A stretch of DNA of 64,000 bases from Caryophanales bacterium UBA4682 (GTDB lineage: Bacteria; Bacillota_I; Bacilli_A; RFN20; CAG-288): contig DHKY01000014.1 in NCBI GenBank assembly GCA_002404995.1, positions 124,001 to 188,000 of the forward strand, written 5' to 3'. The notes below the pieces were generated by a model. It did not search any database. It was not told the DNA's origin and saw nothing but the letters and a program-made list of their open reading frames with translations. Below are positions 15,178 through 23,535 of the stretch, in pieces. The translations under genes and the position numbers were made by a program. How positions within the stretch are numbered: the first letter of the stretch is position 1; every line of letters begins with the position of its first letter.

Positions 15178-18171
15178 TCAGGGCTTCTTTTCTCTAAAAT
15201 AGCGGATTAAAAGGAAAACCCACCTAGACAAAGTCAAGGTTAAAAGTCCTCCTGCAAGAAAATAATTAATCCAAATCTGCCAAGTGGAAATCTTTCGATA
15301 GGTTTTCGCTAGCGGGGCAATTCCATTATATGCACCAGAATTGACTATTGCGTAACAAATGTTTTTGACGGATTTTCTAACGCAGTTTTTAAATGTGAGA
15401 CTAGCCGAAGAAGAGTATATTTCATTCCTGGATTGACTGCCAACGCCGGAAAAAGCAGTCCTATACCTATCATTGCCGCTGCGGAGTACCGCATCTCTTT
15501 CTGCTTGGGGAGAATAATCCGTAACGACCCTTCCTTGGAACCCCCATTCGTTGCGGAGGACATCAATGCACAAAGAATAGTTCCTCGAACACCTGACTGG
15601 GCCAATGCAGTTGAAAGCAGACATGACGCCCCTGCATCCGGAAATGGTCTTTTCTTTCCTTTGATTGCTTTCGATATCAAAATACTTCAGATGCTGTCTA
15701 GCCTTCTTTACGCATATCTCAAACGGCTTCAGGTAGATTTCTCTCCTAGTCTGTTCATCTGCCCAGTTCCTGATCCTGTCACTGCGTCCGGTGTCCTGTT
15801 CATTCCTGGCAAAATGCTTCCTATAAGTATAGACACCGCCGTCAGCTGCTCCGGAAACAATTTCTGCTGCCATCCTTCCGCTCCTATAAGGATCCTCGCT
15901 GAAATATTCTCCGTTTCTTCCACCAAAGGGAGAACGATGAATGTTGACTCCTGGCGCATAGAGTCCCTGGACATTTCCGGACAAAGCCTCCTTTCCCATA
16001 GCTTTGCCTCGTTCATAGGCAAGGGAAGGATTAAATGTGCAAGCCGTCAGAGTTTCCGACGAATAATCGCACCACTTCTGTTTTTTCTTTTTTCCGAATG
16101 TACTGACTCCGTTCGGTCCATCAAAATCCTCGGTCGAGAATTTATTCAATGCATCGAGCTGAGCTGTATGATAAGCCCCATAGCCAAGCAGTTTTCCGAT
16201 TTGATTTAACGTTTTTCGGTCCGAGAAGGAAATCTGGTCAAGCAGGGTATCCCATCTTTTATCATTGTAGTCGACTCCACGGAAAGAGGAGAGGACTAAG
16301 CTGGAGTCCTGATAGGCAATCGGAGAATCATCATAGACTTTAGATGATTCTGTATTACCTAAAAGAGGATGCTTAGATACCGGGAGAACATCGGATTTAT
16401 AAGAGTCGAACTCTTGGCGGAATTCCTCTCCTAAGATTTTTTCCGTGCTGCTAGGACAGGCAGGGTAAGTCGAGGAGAAATCCTTTCTGGTCAAAGAAGA
16501 TATTTTCTCCCTATAGCGGTTGCTGGAATCAAATCGGTTGGATACTTCCCTGTATTCTCCGTTTTTTGCTTTGCCTGAAATCGGCTGTCCCTTTTCATCG
16601 AGTACGGATTGGGCTTCCCTGTCGCTTTTACGGATGCTCTTTCCTTCAAAAACCTTTTTTTCTGGAATCAGGAAGGAAAACGAATCATATGCTTCATGGG
16701 AGTTTTTTCCTAACACAAGGGAGTATTGACCATCTTCAAGGAAATAGCATCCCCTCGTGCCATCACTATTCGGATGCTGATAAAAGTAAGAGGACCTGTC
16801 TTCTAGATTGATGGAAAAACGGAGGACCTGTTTTTCTCCCGGTTTCAGCCTAGCTGACTTGTCGAACAGAACCAAATTCTTCGAAGCCTTCTCAATTCCG
16901 TTTTCTTTATCATAGGAAGTATAAGGAGGATCATAGTAAATCTGGACTGCTTCCTTTCCTTCCTTCTTCCCCTTGTTTTCCACAAGTACAGAGACAGAAA
17001 GAGTTCCTTCTTCCAGATTGATTTCGTGGCTAAGGAATTCCTGGTGGAAGGAAGTATAGCTAAGTCCATATCCGAAAGGATAAACCACCTCGTTTTCATA
17101 GTCGATTTTTCCTTCCTTGTCAGCAGTCTCATAATACCGGTATCCGACATAGATTCCTTCTTTGTACTCTACAAAAGGAACCGGAGAAGTCCCATCAAGC
17201 TGATAGACGTTTTGATAGAACGAAGTTCCGCAAAGACCAAAATTCATGCTCGAAGGGATCTTCAGGAAGTCCTTCGCCCAGGTATCGACCGTCTTTCCGG
17301 ACGGATTCACTTTGCCAGCAAGGACTTTTCCGATTACCTCGTTTCCGCTTGTACCAGCAGAAGGAAGGTAAAGAACGGCATCGAGAAGGGTGTTCGTCTC
17401 ATCATTCATTTCAAGAGGGTTCACGCCAGTATAAAGAAGAATCGTCCTCTTACAGGATTTTTTCCTCCTCTTGAGAAGATTCCTTTCTTCTCCAGTAAGC
17501 TGCAGAGCATGTTTTGCCCCGCTGGCAAATCCATCCATCTTAAAATCATCACCTTCCCCGCCATCCCGGCTTAGTACCCTTAATCCAATAGTATTTGTCC
17601 TCTTGTCTTCCATTCCCTTATAAGCAGTATCCGTCCTGCTATAAAGGATATTCTTCCCATTGACTTGCTTTCCCCCGGTTTGGGAAGTGCCAAGAGCCTC
17701 TTTCTCCTGGATCACATTCTTTTCATCCCTGGTTACTTTTTCAATATCTTCCTGAATAGAAAAATATTCTCTCAAGGACTGTCCGATGGAAACTTCTTTT
17801 TCCTTCAATCCGTTCCAGCTTGCCGATCCTTTCCTGAATCCATCATGGGAATATGCATAGCCAAAAGGAGAAATGATTTCCGTTTCGGAAAGAGGAAGAC
17901 AGTTCTCGTTTTTCAGAAGGACAATGCCTTCTTCGGCAATTTTCTCAGTAGTCTTCTTACCTTCCTCATAGGCAAGGGAAGGACTTGTTTTTTCATAGTA
18001 TGAATAATCCTGTCCGTCATCTGGATTTTCGACAACGAGATTTCCCTTGCCAAACCTCGAATCCAAAGTAGCGGAAAACCTATTGGAAAAGACAGGAATC
18101 AGCCTTCCTAAAGCCAAAGTAAGGGCACTTATCGGTCCGAGAACCACGGGAAGCAAGGGTTTCTTCTTCAT
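15178..18171 (-). CDS. Membrane-anchored GH3 enzyme with swapped domain order
   Basis: The protein of 997 residues is a glycoside hydrolase family 3 enzyme in the inverted order: the GH3 C-terminal domain comes first (TEKIAEEGIVLLKNENCLPL, then LYLPSAGTSGNEV and PSGKTVDTWAKDF), then a fibronectin-III-like domain, then the catalytic TIM barrel (FDGPNGVSTF, TY-Met-KHFA-Met-NEQDTGRS, EQT-Met-REIYLKPFE, FQG-Met-VVTDY with nucleophile Asp). This order is known in some rumen Firmicutes beta-glucosidases. A hydrophobic helix lies at each end (near residues 5-28 and the last 35), which fits an enzyme held at the outer surface. Ten or more AGG codons match Met of the family. ATG 18171 follows AAAGGA and starts two bases after the kinase stop. 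Confidence 0.88.
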   Translation of the reverse strand: MKKKPLLPVVLGPISALTLALGRLIPVFSNRFSATLDSRFGKGNLVVENPDDGQDYSYYEKTSPSLAYEEGKKTTEKIAEEGIVLLKNENCLPLSETEIISPFGYAYSHDGFRKGSASWNGLKEKEVSIGQSLREYFSIQEDIEKVTRDEKNVIQEKEALGTSQTGGKQVNGKNILYSRTDTAYKGMEDKRTNTIGLRVLSRDGGEGDDFKMDGFASGAKHALQLTGEERNLLKRRKKSCKRTILLYTGVNPLEMNDETNTLLDAVLYLPSAGTSGNEVIGKVLAGKVNPSGKTVDTWAKDFLKIPSSMNFGLCGTSFYQNVYQLDGTSPVPFVEYKEGIYVGYRYYETADKEGKIDYENEVVYPFGYGLSYTSFHQEFLSHEINLEEGTLSVSVLVENKGKKEGKEAVQIYYDPPYTSYDKENGIEKASKNLVLFDKSARLKPGEKQVLRFSINLEDRSSYFYQHPNSDGTRGCYFLEDGQYSLVLGKNSHEAYDSFSFLIPEKKVFEGKSIRKSDREAQSVLDEKGQPISGKAKNGEYREVSNRFDSSNRYREKISSLTRKDFSSTYPACPSSTEKILGEEFRQEFDSYKSDVLPVSKHPLLGNTESSKVYDDSPIAYQDSSLVLSSFRGVDYNDKRWDTLLDQISFSDRKTLNQIGKLLGYGAYHTAQLDALNKFSTEDFDGPNGVSTFGKKKKQKWCDYSSETLTACTFNPSLAYERGKAMGKEALSGNVQGLYAPGVNIHRSPFGGRNGEYFSEDPYRSGRMAAEIVSGAADGGVYTYRKHFARNEQDTGRSDRIRNWADEQTRREIYLKPFEICVKKARQHLKYFDIESNQRKEKTISGCRGVMSAFNCIGPVRCSRNYSLCIDVLRNEWGFQGRVVTDYSPQAERDAVLRSGNDRYRTAFSGVGSQSRNEIYSSSASLTFKNCVRKSVKNICYAIVNSGAYNGIAPLAKTYRKISTWQIWINYFLAGGLLTLTLSRWVFLLIRYFREKKP

Positions 18172-18173
18172 TT

Positions 18174-19481
18174 TTACTTTTCCTTTCCCGAAACAGGGAA
18201 AAAACATATGAAAACCGAGAAAATATTATCCTTCTGTCCAAAGAGGGCACGGCCTCCGTATTTCTTTGCAATATAATCAATAGATTTGACTCCATATCCA
18301 TGATAAATTCCTTCTTCGCTAGTCAAAGGCAGTCCGTTTTCAAACTGGATATCAGAGCTAGAATAATTCTCTTCCTTAATTGAAATGATACCGTTCTTTT
18401 TCACGGCGGAAATAAAAATCGAACGTTTGGATTCTTCTTCTTTTTTTACTGCCTTAATTGCATTTTCAAGAATATTCTCAAAAAGAGAATAGATGTCCGC
18501 ATTGTCCCTAAACGAAAACAAGGAGCCGTCGATAATTAAGGATAGACGTATTTTTTCTCTTTTGCAGATTCCAGCTTTTTCTGAAAAAACCCTGTCGATT
18601 ACCGAATTTCCAGTCTTAACATTCGAATCATAGGAAATCACCGTATCAGAAAGACTTTTTAAAGTTGCTTGTTGCTCATTTGTAAGATTATTTGAGTCAA
18701 TGGAAGATAAAGCATGTTTCAAATCATGAATCTTGATATTTATCAAATCCCTGTTTTCCTTGCTGGAAGCGAATTTTTCGTTCTGGAATTTCAATGTCTG
18801 TTCCAGGATGGCCTTCTCATCATTTAGTTTGGTTGAATGGAAAATATTGTATTGGATTGCCAAAACAAAGAAGCAGGCAATCCTCGCATAAAGTTTCGAA
18901 GAAACATATCCAACATAGTCTTCGCATTGCTGGGCATACCTGCTGAGAAAGTTCACGACAAGAATCGAAGCAAACGAAACAAAAAGAACGGAGTTGCTGC
19001 TAAGATTGACGACCTGATTCTTCTTCAGAAGCTTTACGAAAACAAAATAATAGAGAACGAAGGAAAATATGATTGAAGAGAAATAAAGGAGCAGCTCTAC
19101 ATAAAGCTTATCCGAGGAAGGCACCCACTTCATCCTTAGTTGCCAAAGGTTATCCGTGAAGTTCTGAATGGTATAGGCAGAAGTAGCTAGGAAAAGAACC
19201 TGCTTTATTTTCAAATCAAAAGTAAGAATCAATGGTACCAATGAAAGGAGAAATAAGGAAAGAAAGATGGTCCGGAACCATCCGAATTTGATTTCAATGT
19301 TGAAGAATACCCTGATGCAGGCTATAGAAAGATAGAGAAACCTATAGCAGGACAGGCGCAGTCCCCAATAGGTTTTTTTCTTCGCCTTTGAAAAAGTAAT
19401 CAGTTCCGCAAGACAAAGAGGAAGAACAAAACGATAAAAATAGTAAAGGACAGCACTTTGGAACTGGTAGTTCTCGTACAT
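18174..19481 (-). CDS. GHKL sensor histidine kinase (AgrC/NatK-like)
   Basis: The N-terminal half has about six membrane helices; the second half has a coiled region, NIKIHDLKHAL (phosphorylated His) near residue 250, FENILENAIKAVKK (N box) near 345 and YHGYGVKSIDYIAKKYGG (G box). This is the arrangement of AgrC-type kinases that sense peptides or envelope signals. The start is one base after the stop of the LytTR regulator gene, and its own stop is two bases before the GH3 gene, so the three form one operon. Met(AGG) in EN-x-DLINIK replaces what would be a charged residue in the dimerisation helix. Confidence 0.88.
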   Translation of the reverse strand: MYENYQFQSAVLYYFYRFVLPLCLAELITFSKAKKKTYWGLRLSCYRFLYLSIACIRVFFNIEIKFGWFRTIFLSLFLLSLVPLILTFDLKIKQVLFLATSAYTIQNFTDNLWQLRMKWVPSSDKLYVELLLYFSSIIFSFVLYYFVFVKLLKKNQVVNLSSNSVLFVSFASILVVNFLSRYAQQCEDYVGYVSSKLYARIACFFVLAIQYNIFHSTKLNDEKAILEQTLKFQNEKFASSKENRDLINIKIHDLKHALSSIDSNNLTNEQQATLKSLSDTVISYDSNVKTGNSVIDRVFSEKAGICKREKIRLSLIIDGSLFSFRDNADIYSLFENILENAIKAVKKEEESKRSIFISAVKKNGIISIKEENYSSSDIQFENGLPLTSEEGIYHGYGVKSIDYIAKKYGGRALFGQKDNIFSVFICFFPVSGKEK

Positions 19482-19482
19482 C

Positions 19483-20211
19483 CTAGATTTCTTCCTTCAG
19501 GTAACCTGCAAGACAATCCAGGAACTCTTTTTTCTTCGGACGGGAGATTGGGATAATCTTGTCTCCGATAGTGATTGTGCTGTCACCGATGTTTACGTTC
19601 CGACAATATTTCAGGTTGACAAGAAAAGAATTGCTGCATCGGAAAAAAGAATCCGAACTCAGCTTCTTTTCGTAATCCTTAATCTTGCCCCGGACTTCTA
19701 TCCTTCCGTCTTTGGTCTGGATTTTAATTGTATGGGAAGAGACTTCCAGATAGAAAATATCATCCGTATCGATTTTCTTGAGCCTGCTTTTATTGGAAAG
19801 GATAAGATAATCTTTCACATTTTCTGAAATCCGGTTTATGACCTTGTCGAGTAGAAAACAGAAGTCGAAAGGCACAATCGGCTTAAGGACGTAGCCAAAA
19901 GCATCCACTGTATAGCCTTTGACAGCATAGCTTGCCGAATGGGAAATGATGATAATAGGAATATAGGAATCTTTTTTTCTGAGTTTGGAGCAAACCTGGA
20001 GTCCGTCAATCTGAGGCATTTCAATGTCCATAAAGATGAAATCATAGGTTCCGTCGTAGGTTTCCAGAAAGTCTAGGCCATTATCAAAATAGCGGACATG
20101 AAATTCAATTTCCTTGTCCTTTGCATAGGAATCAAGATAGCCCTTGATAATCTGATGATACTTGGCATCATCCTCGACGATGCCTACCCGTAGCACATTC
20201 TTCATACCCAA
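19483..20211 (-). CDS. LytTR family response regulator (AgrA-like)
   Basis: The protein has an N-terminal receiver domain (VGIVEDD acidic pair, FIFMDIEMP with the phosphorylated Asp, IISHSA and KP near residue 105) and a C-terminal LytTR DNA-binding domain (IFYLEVSSHTIKI, FFRCSNSFLVNL, ISRPKKKEFL). It is the partner of the kinase that follows it. The TTG at 20211 has AAGGTG eight bases upstream, while ATG 20205 would be too far from it, so I prefer TTG. Here Arg codons are CGA, CGT, CGC, CGG or AGA, and ATG serves the Met codons of MDIEMP. The regulon is unknown but probably includes its own operon. Confidence 0.9.
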   Translation of the reverse strand: MGMKNVLRVGIVEDDAKYHQIIKGYLDSYAKDKEIEFHVRYFDNGLDFLETYDGTYDFIFMDIEMPQIDGLQVCSKLRKKDSYIPIIIISHSASYAVKGYTVDAFGYVLKPIVPFDFCFLLDKVINRISENVKDYLILSNKSRLKKIDTDDIFYLEVSSHTIKIQTKDGRIEVRGKIKDYEKKLSSDSFFRCSNSFLVNLKYCRNVNIGDSTITIGDKIIPISRPKKKEFLDCLAGYLKEEI

Positions 20212-20368
20212 ATTTGAAACACCTTAAACTAGAAGAATTCTAACACGTTTGTTTTTTCTGTAAAAGGGATTTGAAATAACCGGCAGGATTCTCGGTTCAA
20301 ACGCAGCATCACACGATAGAAAAAAAGAGTTTTCAAGCAATTCCCTTATTCGAGTGAGGAAGAAAACA

Positions 20369-20374
20369 TATAAT
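20369..20374 (+). promoter_or_regulatory. -10 box of the yjjI operon
   Basis: A perfect TATAAT lies 28 bases before the yjjI start and upstream of a CAGGAGA ribosome binding site. The -35 is not clear. Confidence 0.5.
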
Positions 20375-20402
20375 AAGATGCCTAGAACAGGAGAACTTTC
20401 CA

Positions 20403-21911
20403 ATGGATACACATGAAAAAGATATTTATAATACGATTACCTCACCGAGTTTGACTTACGAGCAGAAACTGAAGACACTCGCAAACCAAGCAGAAGATGA
20501 ATTGAATGTCTTAGAAATACCGGAAAAAACAAAATATTATTTTTCAACCGGGGCAATCAATGATCTTTTCGAAGGTCATGCTCCTTACCGTCCAAGATAC
20601 ATCAGGCCGGACTATGAAAAATATCTGAAAGAAGGTTCCAAGTTCCTCCGCGTCGAACCCGCCAAGACATTTGATGAAGCCATCTTCCATCTAAGGAGGA
20701 TCTATCATCATGTTCCTTCTATCACTTCTTTCCCTGTCTATCTTGGTTCCCTCGATGAATTGCTTGAGCCTTACGCCGAGGGACTCAGCAATCAGGAAAT
20801 CAAAGAAAAGCTAACTTTGTTCCTAACCTTCCTAGACCGGACCATTGATGATTCGTTCTGCCATGCAAACCTAGGTCCGGAAGAAACCAGAGTCGGAAAC
20901 CTCCTATTGGAAGTCGAGGAAGAGCTTCAGGATACCGTTCCAAACCTGACCATCAAATACGATAAAGATATTACTCCGGACTCTTTTAGGGAAAAGGCAA
21001 TCCAGTGTTCCTTGAAATGCTCCAATCCTGCTATCTGCAACGATAAAGCCAATAAAGGCTTCTATCCTCTCGGATACGGAATCTCCTCCTGTTATAACAT
21101 CCTTCCTCTTTACGGAGGCGCCTATACCTTAACCAGAGTCACTTTGACAAAGCTGGCTACAGAGACAGATGACATCAACGACTTTTTGGACCGTGTGCTC
21201 CCTGAATGCCTTAAGTGCATTGCCGACTATGAGAACGAGAGAATCAAGTTCCTTGTGGAAAAATCCAATTTCTTCCAATCTTCTTTCTTAGTCAAGGAAG
21301 GATTCATCAGCAAAGACCGCTTCGTTCCGATGTTCGGAGTCACCGGTCTTGCCGAATGCGTCAACCATCTGCTGAAAGATAAGGGACTGCATTACGGAAA
21401 AAACAAAGAAGCGGATGATCTCGGAGTTAGAATCAGGGAGAAAATCAAAGAGTGTGTTTCTTCCTATACTGCAAGGTATTCTCCTTTGACCAGAAACCAT
21501 TTTGTCCTTCATGCCCAAGTCGGCCTTGATTCCGACAAAGGAATCACATCCGGAGTCCGGATTCCTGTCGGCGAGGAACCCGATAGTTTCTTAAATCACC
21601 TCCGCCATAGTGCAAGATTCCATGGCTACTTCCCGGCCGGAGTTGGAGACATCTTCCCGATTGCAGACAACGTGAAACAGAACCCAGCTGCTCTTCTGGA
21701 TATTGTCAAAGGAGCTTTTGATCTCGGTGTGCATTATAGGTCCTTCTATTCTGCCAATACGGACTTAGTCCGCATCACCGGCTATTTGGTCAAGCGTTCC
21801 GAAAGGGATAAGCTTAACAAAGGACAAGCCGTTGTCAAACAGACAACAGCCCTCGGAAGGAAGAACTACAACGTAAATAATCTTAAGAACAGAAAGGTAC
21901 GACTTGGATGA
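20403..21911 (+). CDS. yjjI: YjjI family glycyl radical enzyme
   Basis: The 502-residue protein opens with ITSPSLTYEQKLKTLANQAE, carries HHVPSITSFPVYLGSLDELL, FVPMFGVTGLAECVNHLL and GVRIPVGEEP, and ends with a glycyl radical motif VRITGYLVKRSE around residue 456. This is the layout of E. coli YjjI, a glycyl radical enzyme whose reaction is not established. The next gene, overlapping by four bases, is its radical-SAM activase. Read with the standard code, the protein has only two Met residues in 502; many AGG codons supply the rest. Enzymes of this type work only without oxygen, so the host is an anaerobe. Confidence 0.85.
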   Translation: MDTHEKDIYNTITSPSLTYEQKLKTLANQAEDELNVLEIPEKTKYYFSTGAINDLFEGHAPYRPRYIRPDYEKYLKEGSKFLRVEPAKTFDEAIFHLRRIYHHVPSITSFPVYLGSLDELLEPYAEGLSNQEIKEKLTLFLTFLDRTIDDSFCHANLGPEETRVGNLLLEVEEELQDTVPNLTIKYDKDITPDSFREKAIQCSLKCSNPAICNDKANKGFYPLGYGISSCYNILPLYGGAYTLTRVTLTKLATETDDINDFLDRVLPECLKCIADYENERIKFLVEKSNFFQSSFLVKEGFISKDRFVPMFGVTGLAECVNHLLKDKGLHYGKNKEADDLGVRIREKIKECVSSYTARYSPLTRNHFVLHAQVGLDSDKGITSGVRIPVGEEPDSFLNHLRHSARFHGYFPAGVGDIFPIADNVKQNPAALLDIVKGAFDLGVHYRSFYSANTDLVRITGYLVKRSERDKLNKGQAVVKQTTALGRKNYNVNNLKNRKVRLG

Positions 21912-22747
21912 TTCGTTATCCGATTAATAAAATCATTGATTTATCAACGGTAGACGGACCTGGACTTAGAACTTCTGTATTTGTTCAGAAATGCAACATT
22001 CACTGCCTATACTGCCATAATCCAGAAACGCAGCAACTTTGTTCTAATTGCGGAGAATGTGTTTCTAAGTGTCCTTCCAAGGCACTTTCGTTCCAAAATC
22101 ATAAAATCATCTGGGACAAAACCAAATGCATCGGATGTGATCAATGTATTCTTACCTGTCCGAATCATTCTTCACCAAAGATTGAGTATCTTACTTCCAG
22201 CGAAGTCTATGAGCGGATAAAGAAAAACGTAGGATTCATCCGCGGAATCACAGTCAGCGGAGGAGAGTGTGCGCTCTACCCCTCTTTTTTAAAGGAGCTT
22301 TTCACCTTTGCAAAAAAAGATCGCCTTTCCTGTCTGAGGGACTCAAATGGAAGGGTGGATTATTCTCTCTACCAAGATTTGAGGAATCTTTGCGATGGAA
22401 TCAGGTTGGATATTAAATCCTGGGACACCAATGTTTTCGAAAGACTCACCGGGTATCCGAATGAGCTGATGAAAAAGAACCTCAAGTATCTCGATAGCAT
22501 AAATAAAATCGAAGAGGTCCGTATTGTCTATGTGCCAGGCTATGTGGATGCGAAGGCGTGCCTTGATGGCATCAAGTCCGCAATCGAGGAAGACCATGTC
22601 TCTTCTATTCGGATCAAGCTGATTACATTCCGGAACAATGGTGTAAAAGGAATCCTTTCTAGCCATCCATCGCCAACGAAGGACGAGAGGAATGAACTGG
22701 AAGCCTATGGAAGAAGTCTTGGCTTTGAAAACATTGAAAGAAGATAA
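21908..22747 (+). CDS. yjjW: YjjW family glycyl radical enzyme activase
   Basis: This 279-residue radical SAM protein has the CNIHCLYC cluster motif (CX3CX2C) near residue 30, two ferredoxin-type Cys clusters (CSNCGECVSKCP and CIGCDQCILTCP), TVSGGECALYPSFL and DGI-Met(AGG)-LDIKSW. The AGG at 22403-22405 falls in the DGIMLDIK motif of activases. It should cleave S-adenosylmethionine and install the glycyl radical on YjjI, encoded just upstream with a 4-base overlap. Confidence 0.9.
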   Translation: MIRYPINKIIDLSTVDGPGLRTSVFVQKCNIHCLYCHNPETQQLCSNCGECVSKCPSKALSFQNHKIIWDKTKCIGCDQCILTCPNHSSPKIEYLTSSEVYERIKKNVGFIRGITVSGGECALYPSFLKELFTFAKKDRLSCLRDSNGRVDYSLYQDLRNLCDGIRLDIKSWDTNVFERLTGYPNELMKKNLKYLDSINKIEEVRIVYVPGYVDAKACLDGIKSAIEEDHVSSIRIKLITFRNNGVKGILSSHPSPTKDERNELEAYGRSLGFENIERR

Positions 22748-22794
22748 AAAGAAACCTAGAATCATATATCAGACAGAATCGAGGATTCATAAAT

Positions 22795-23226
22795 ATGAAA
22801 GACAAAAACTGTGCGTATTGCAGGAGAGAGGAAAAACCGGAGCTTTATCAGGCATTCGGATACTATGTCAGGGACTTAAAGGTATCTTCCTTGTACGTTT
22901 TCCGGGAGCAGTCGCATCTAGGCCGCTGCATTGTCGCCTATAAAGACCATGTTTCCGAGATTGTCGATATCAGCAAAGAAGAAAGAGAGCTCTTTTTAGA
23001 AGATATTGCTAGAGTTGCCAAGGCTATCCACAAAGCATTTAATCCAGATAAAATCAACTATGGCTTCTATGGGGACACGGGAAAGCATCTTCACTGCCAT
23101 TTATGTCCAAAGTACAAAGACGGATTCGAATGGGGAGGAGTCTTTGCAAGGAATCCACATCGCAACGACTTCAATGATGATGAATTGAAGAAGATTGCTG
23201 ATAAGATCAAAGAGAACCTGGACTAG
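22795..23226 (+). CDS. HIT family protein
   Basis: The 143-residue protein has the histidine triad HLHCHLCPK near residue 100 and the N-terminal zinc-type CAYC motif; EWGGVFA-Met(AGG)-NPHRND ends the domain. HIT enzymes are nucleotide hydrolases or transferases. The first codons read CAYC-Met(AGG)-Arg(AGA), the usual CxYCM pattern, showing AGG and AGA side by side with different meaning. With standard translation the only Met would be the start residue. It lies 47 bases after yjjW and may be cotranscribed. Confidence 0.88.
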   Translation: MKDKNCAYCRREEKPELYQAFGYYVRDLKVSSLYVFREQSHLGRCIVAYKDHVSEIVDISKEERELFLEDIARVAKAIHKAFNPDKINYGFYGDTGKHLHCHLCPKYKDGFEWGGVFARNPHRNDFNDDELKKIADKIKENLD

Positions 23227-23535
23227 TATTAAAGTCCTTAGCAAAAGCCAGGTCTTTTTTTCTAATTGCTCCTCTCCATTTCAGAGTTATTTATTGTCAC
23301 CTTTGCTTTGTTTCTATAGACACCAATCTTACTGTGCTTTTTTCATCTTAGGCAAGGATGAAAGCAATTTCATTTGTCATTCTTTAAGAAACTAATTTTT
23401 AAAAATATTCCGATGATTAAAGGCATTTTTAGGAATTAAATGTAATTTAAGAATTTTTCTTTTCGACTGTGCCTATTAAAAAAGGCACCCCCTTTTTGTT
23501 AGCATAGGCTTCCATTCTCACAGGAGGACAAACAT
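23227..23535. other. AT-rich intergenic region with weak hairpins
   Basis: These 309 bases hold no convincing gene. A weak imperfect hairpin with a T7 tract (about 23231-23263) could end the HIT transcript. GTGCC and GGCAC (23469-23488) followed by CCCCTTTTT form a second, possibly terminating stem before the next lipoprotein gene, which has its own AGGAGGA site. Confidence 0.5.

Noticed and set aside
20403..21911. Anaerobic ribonucleotide reductase NrdD
   Set aside because: Size, N-terminal motif and paired activase with two ferredoxin clusters fit YjjI/YjjW better than NrdD/NrdG.
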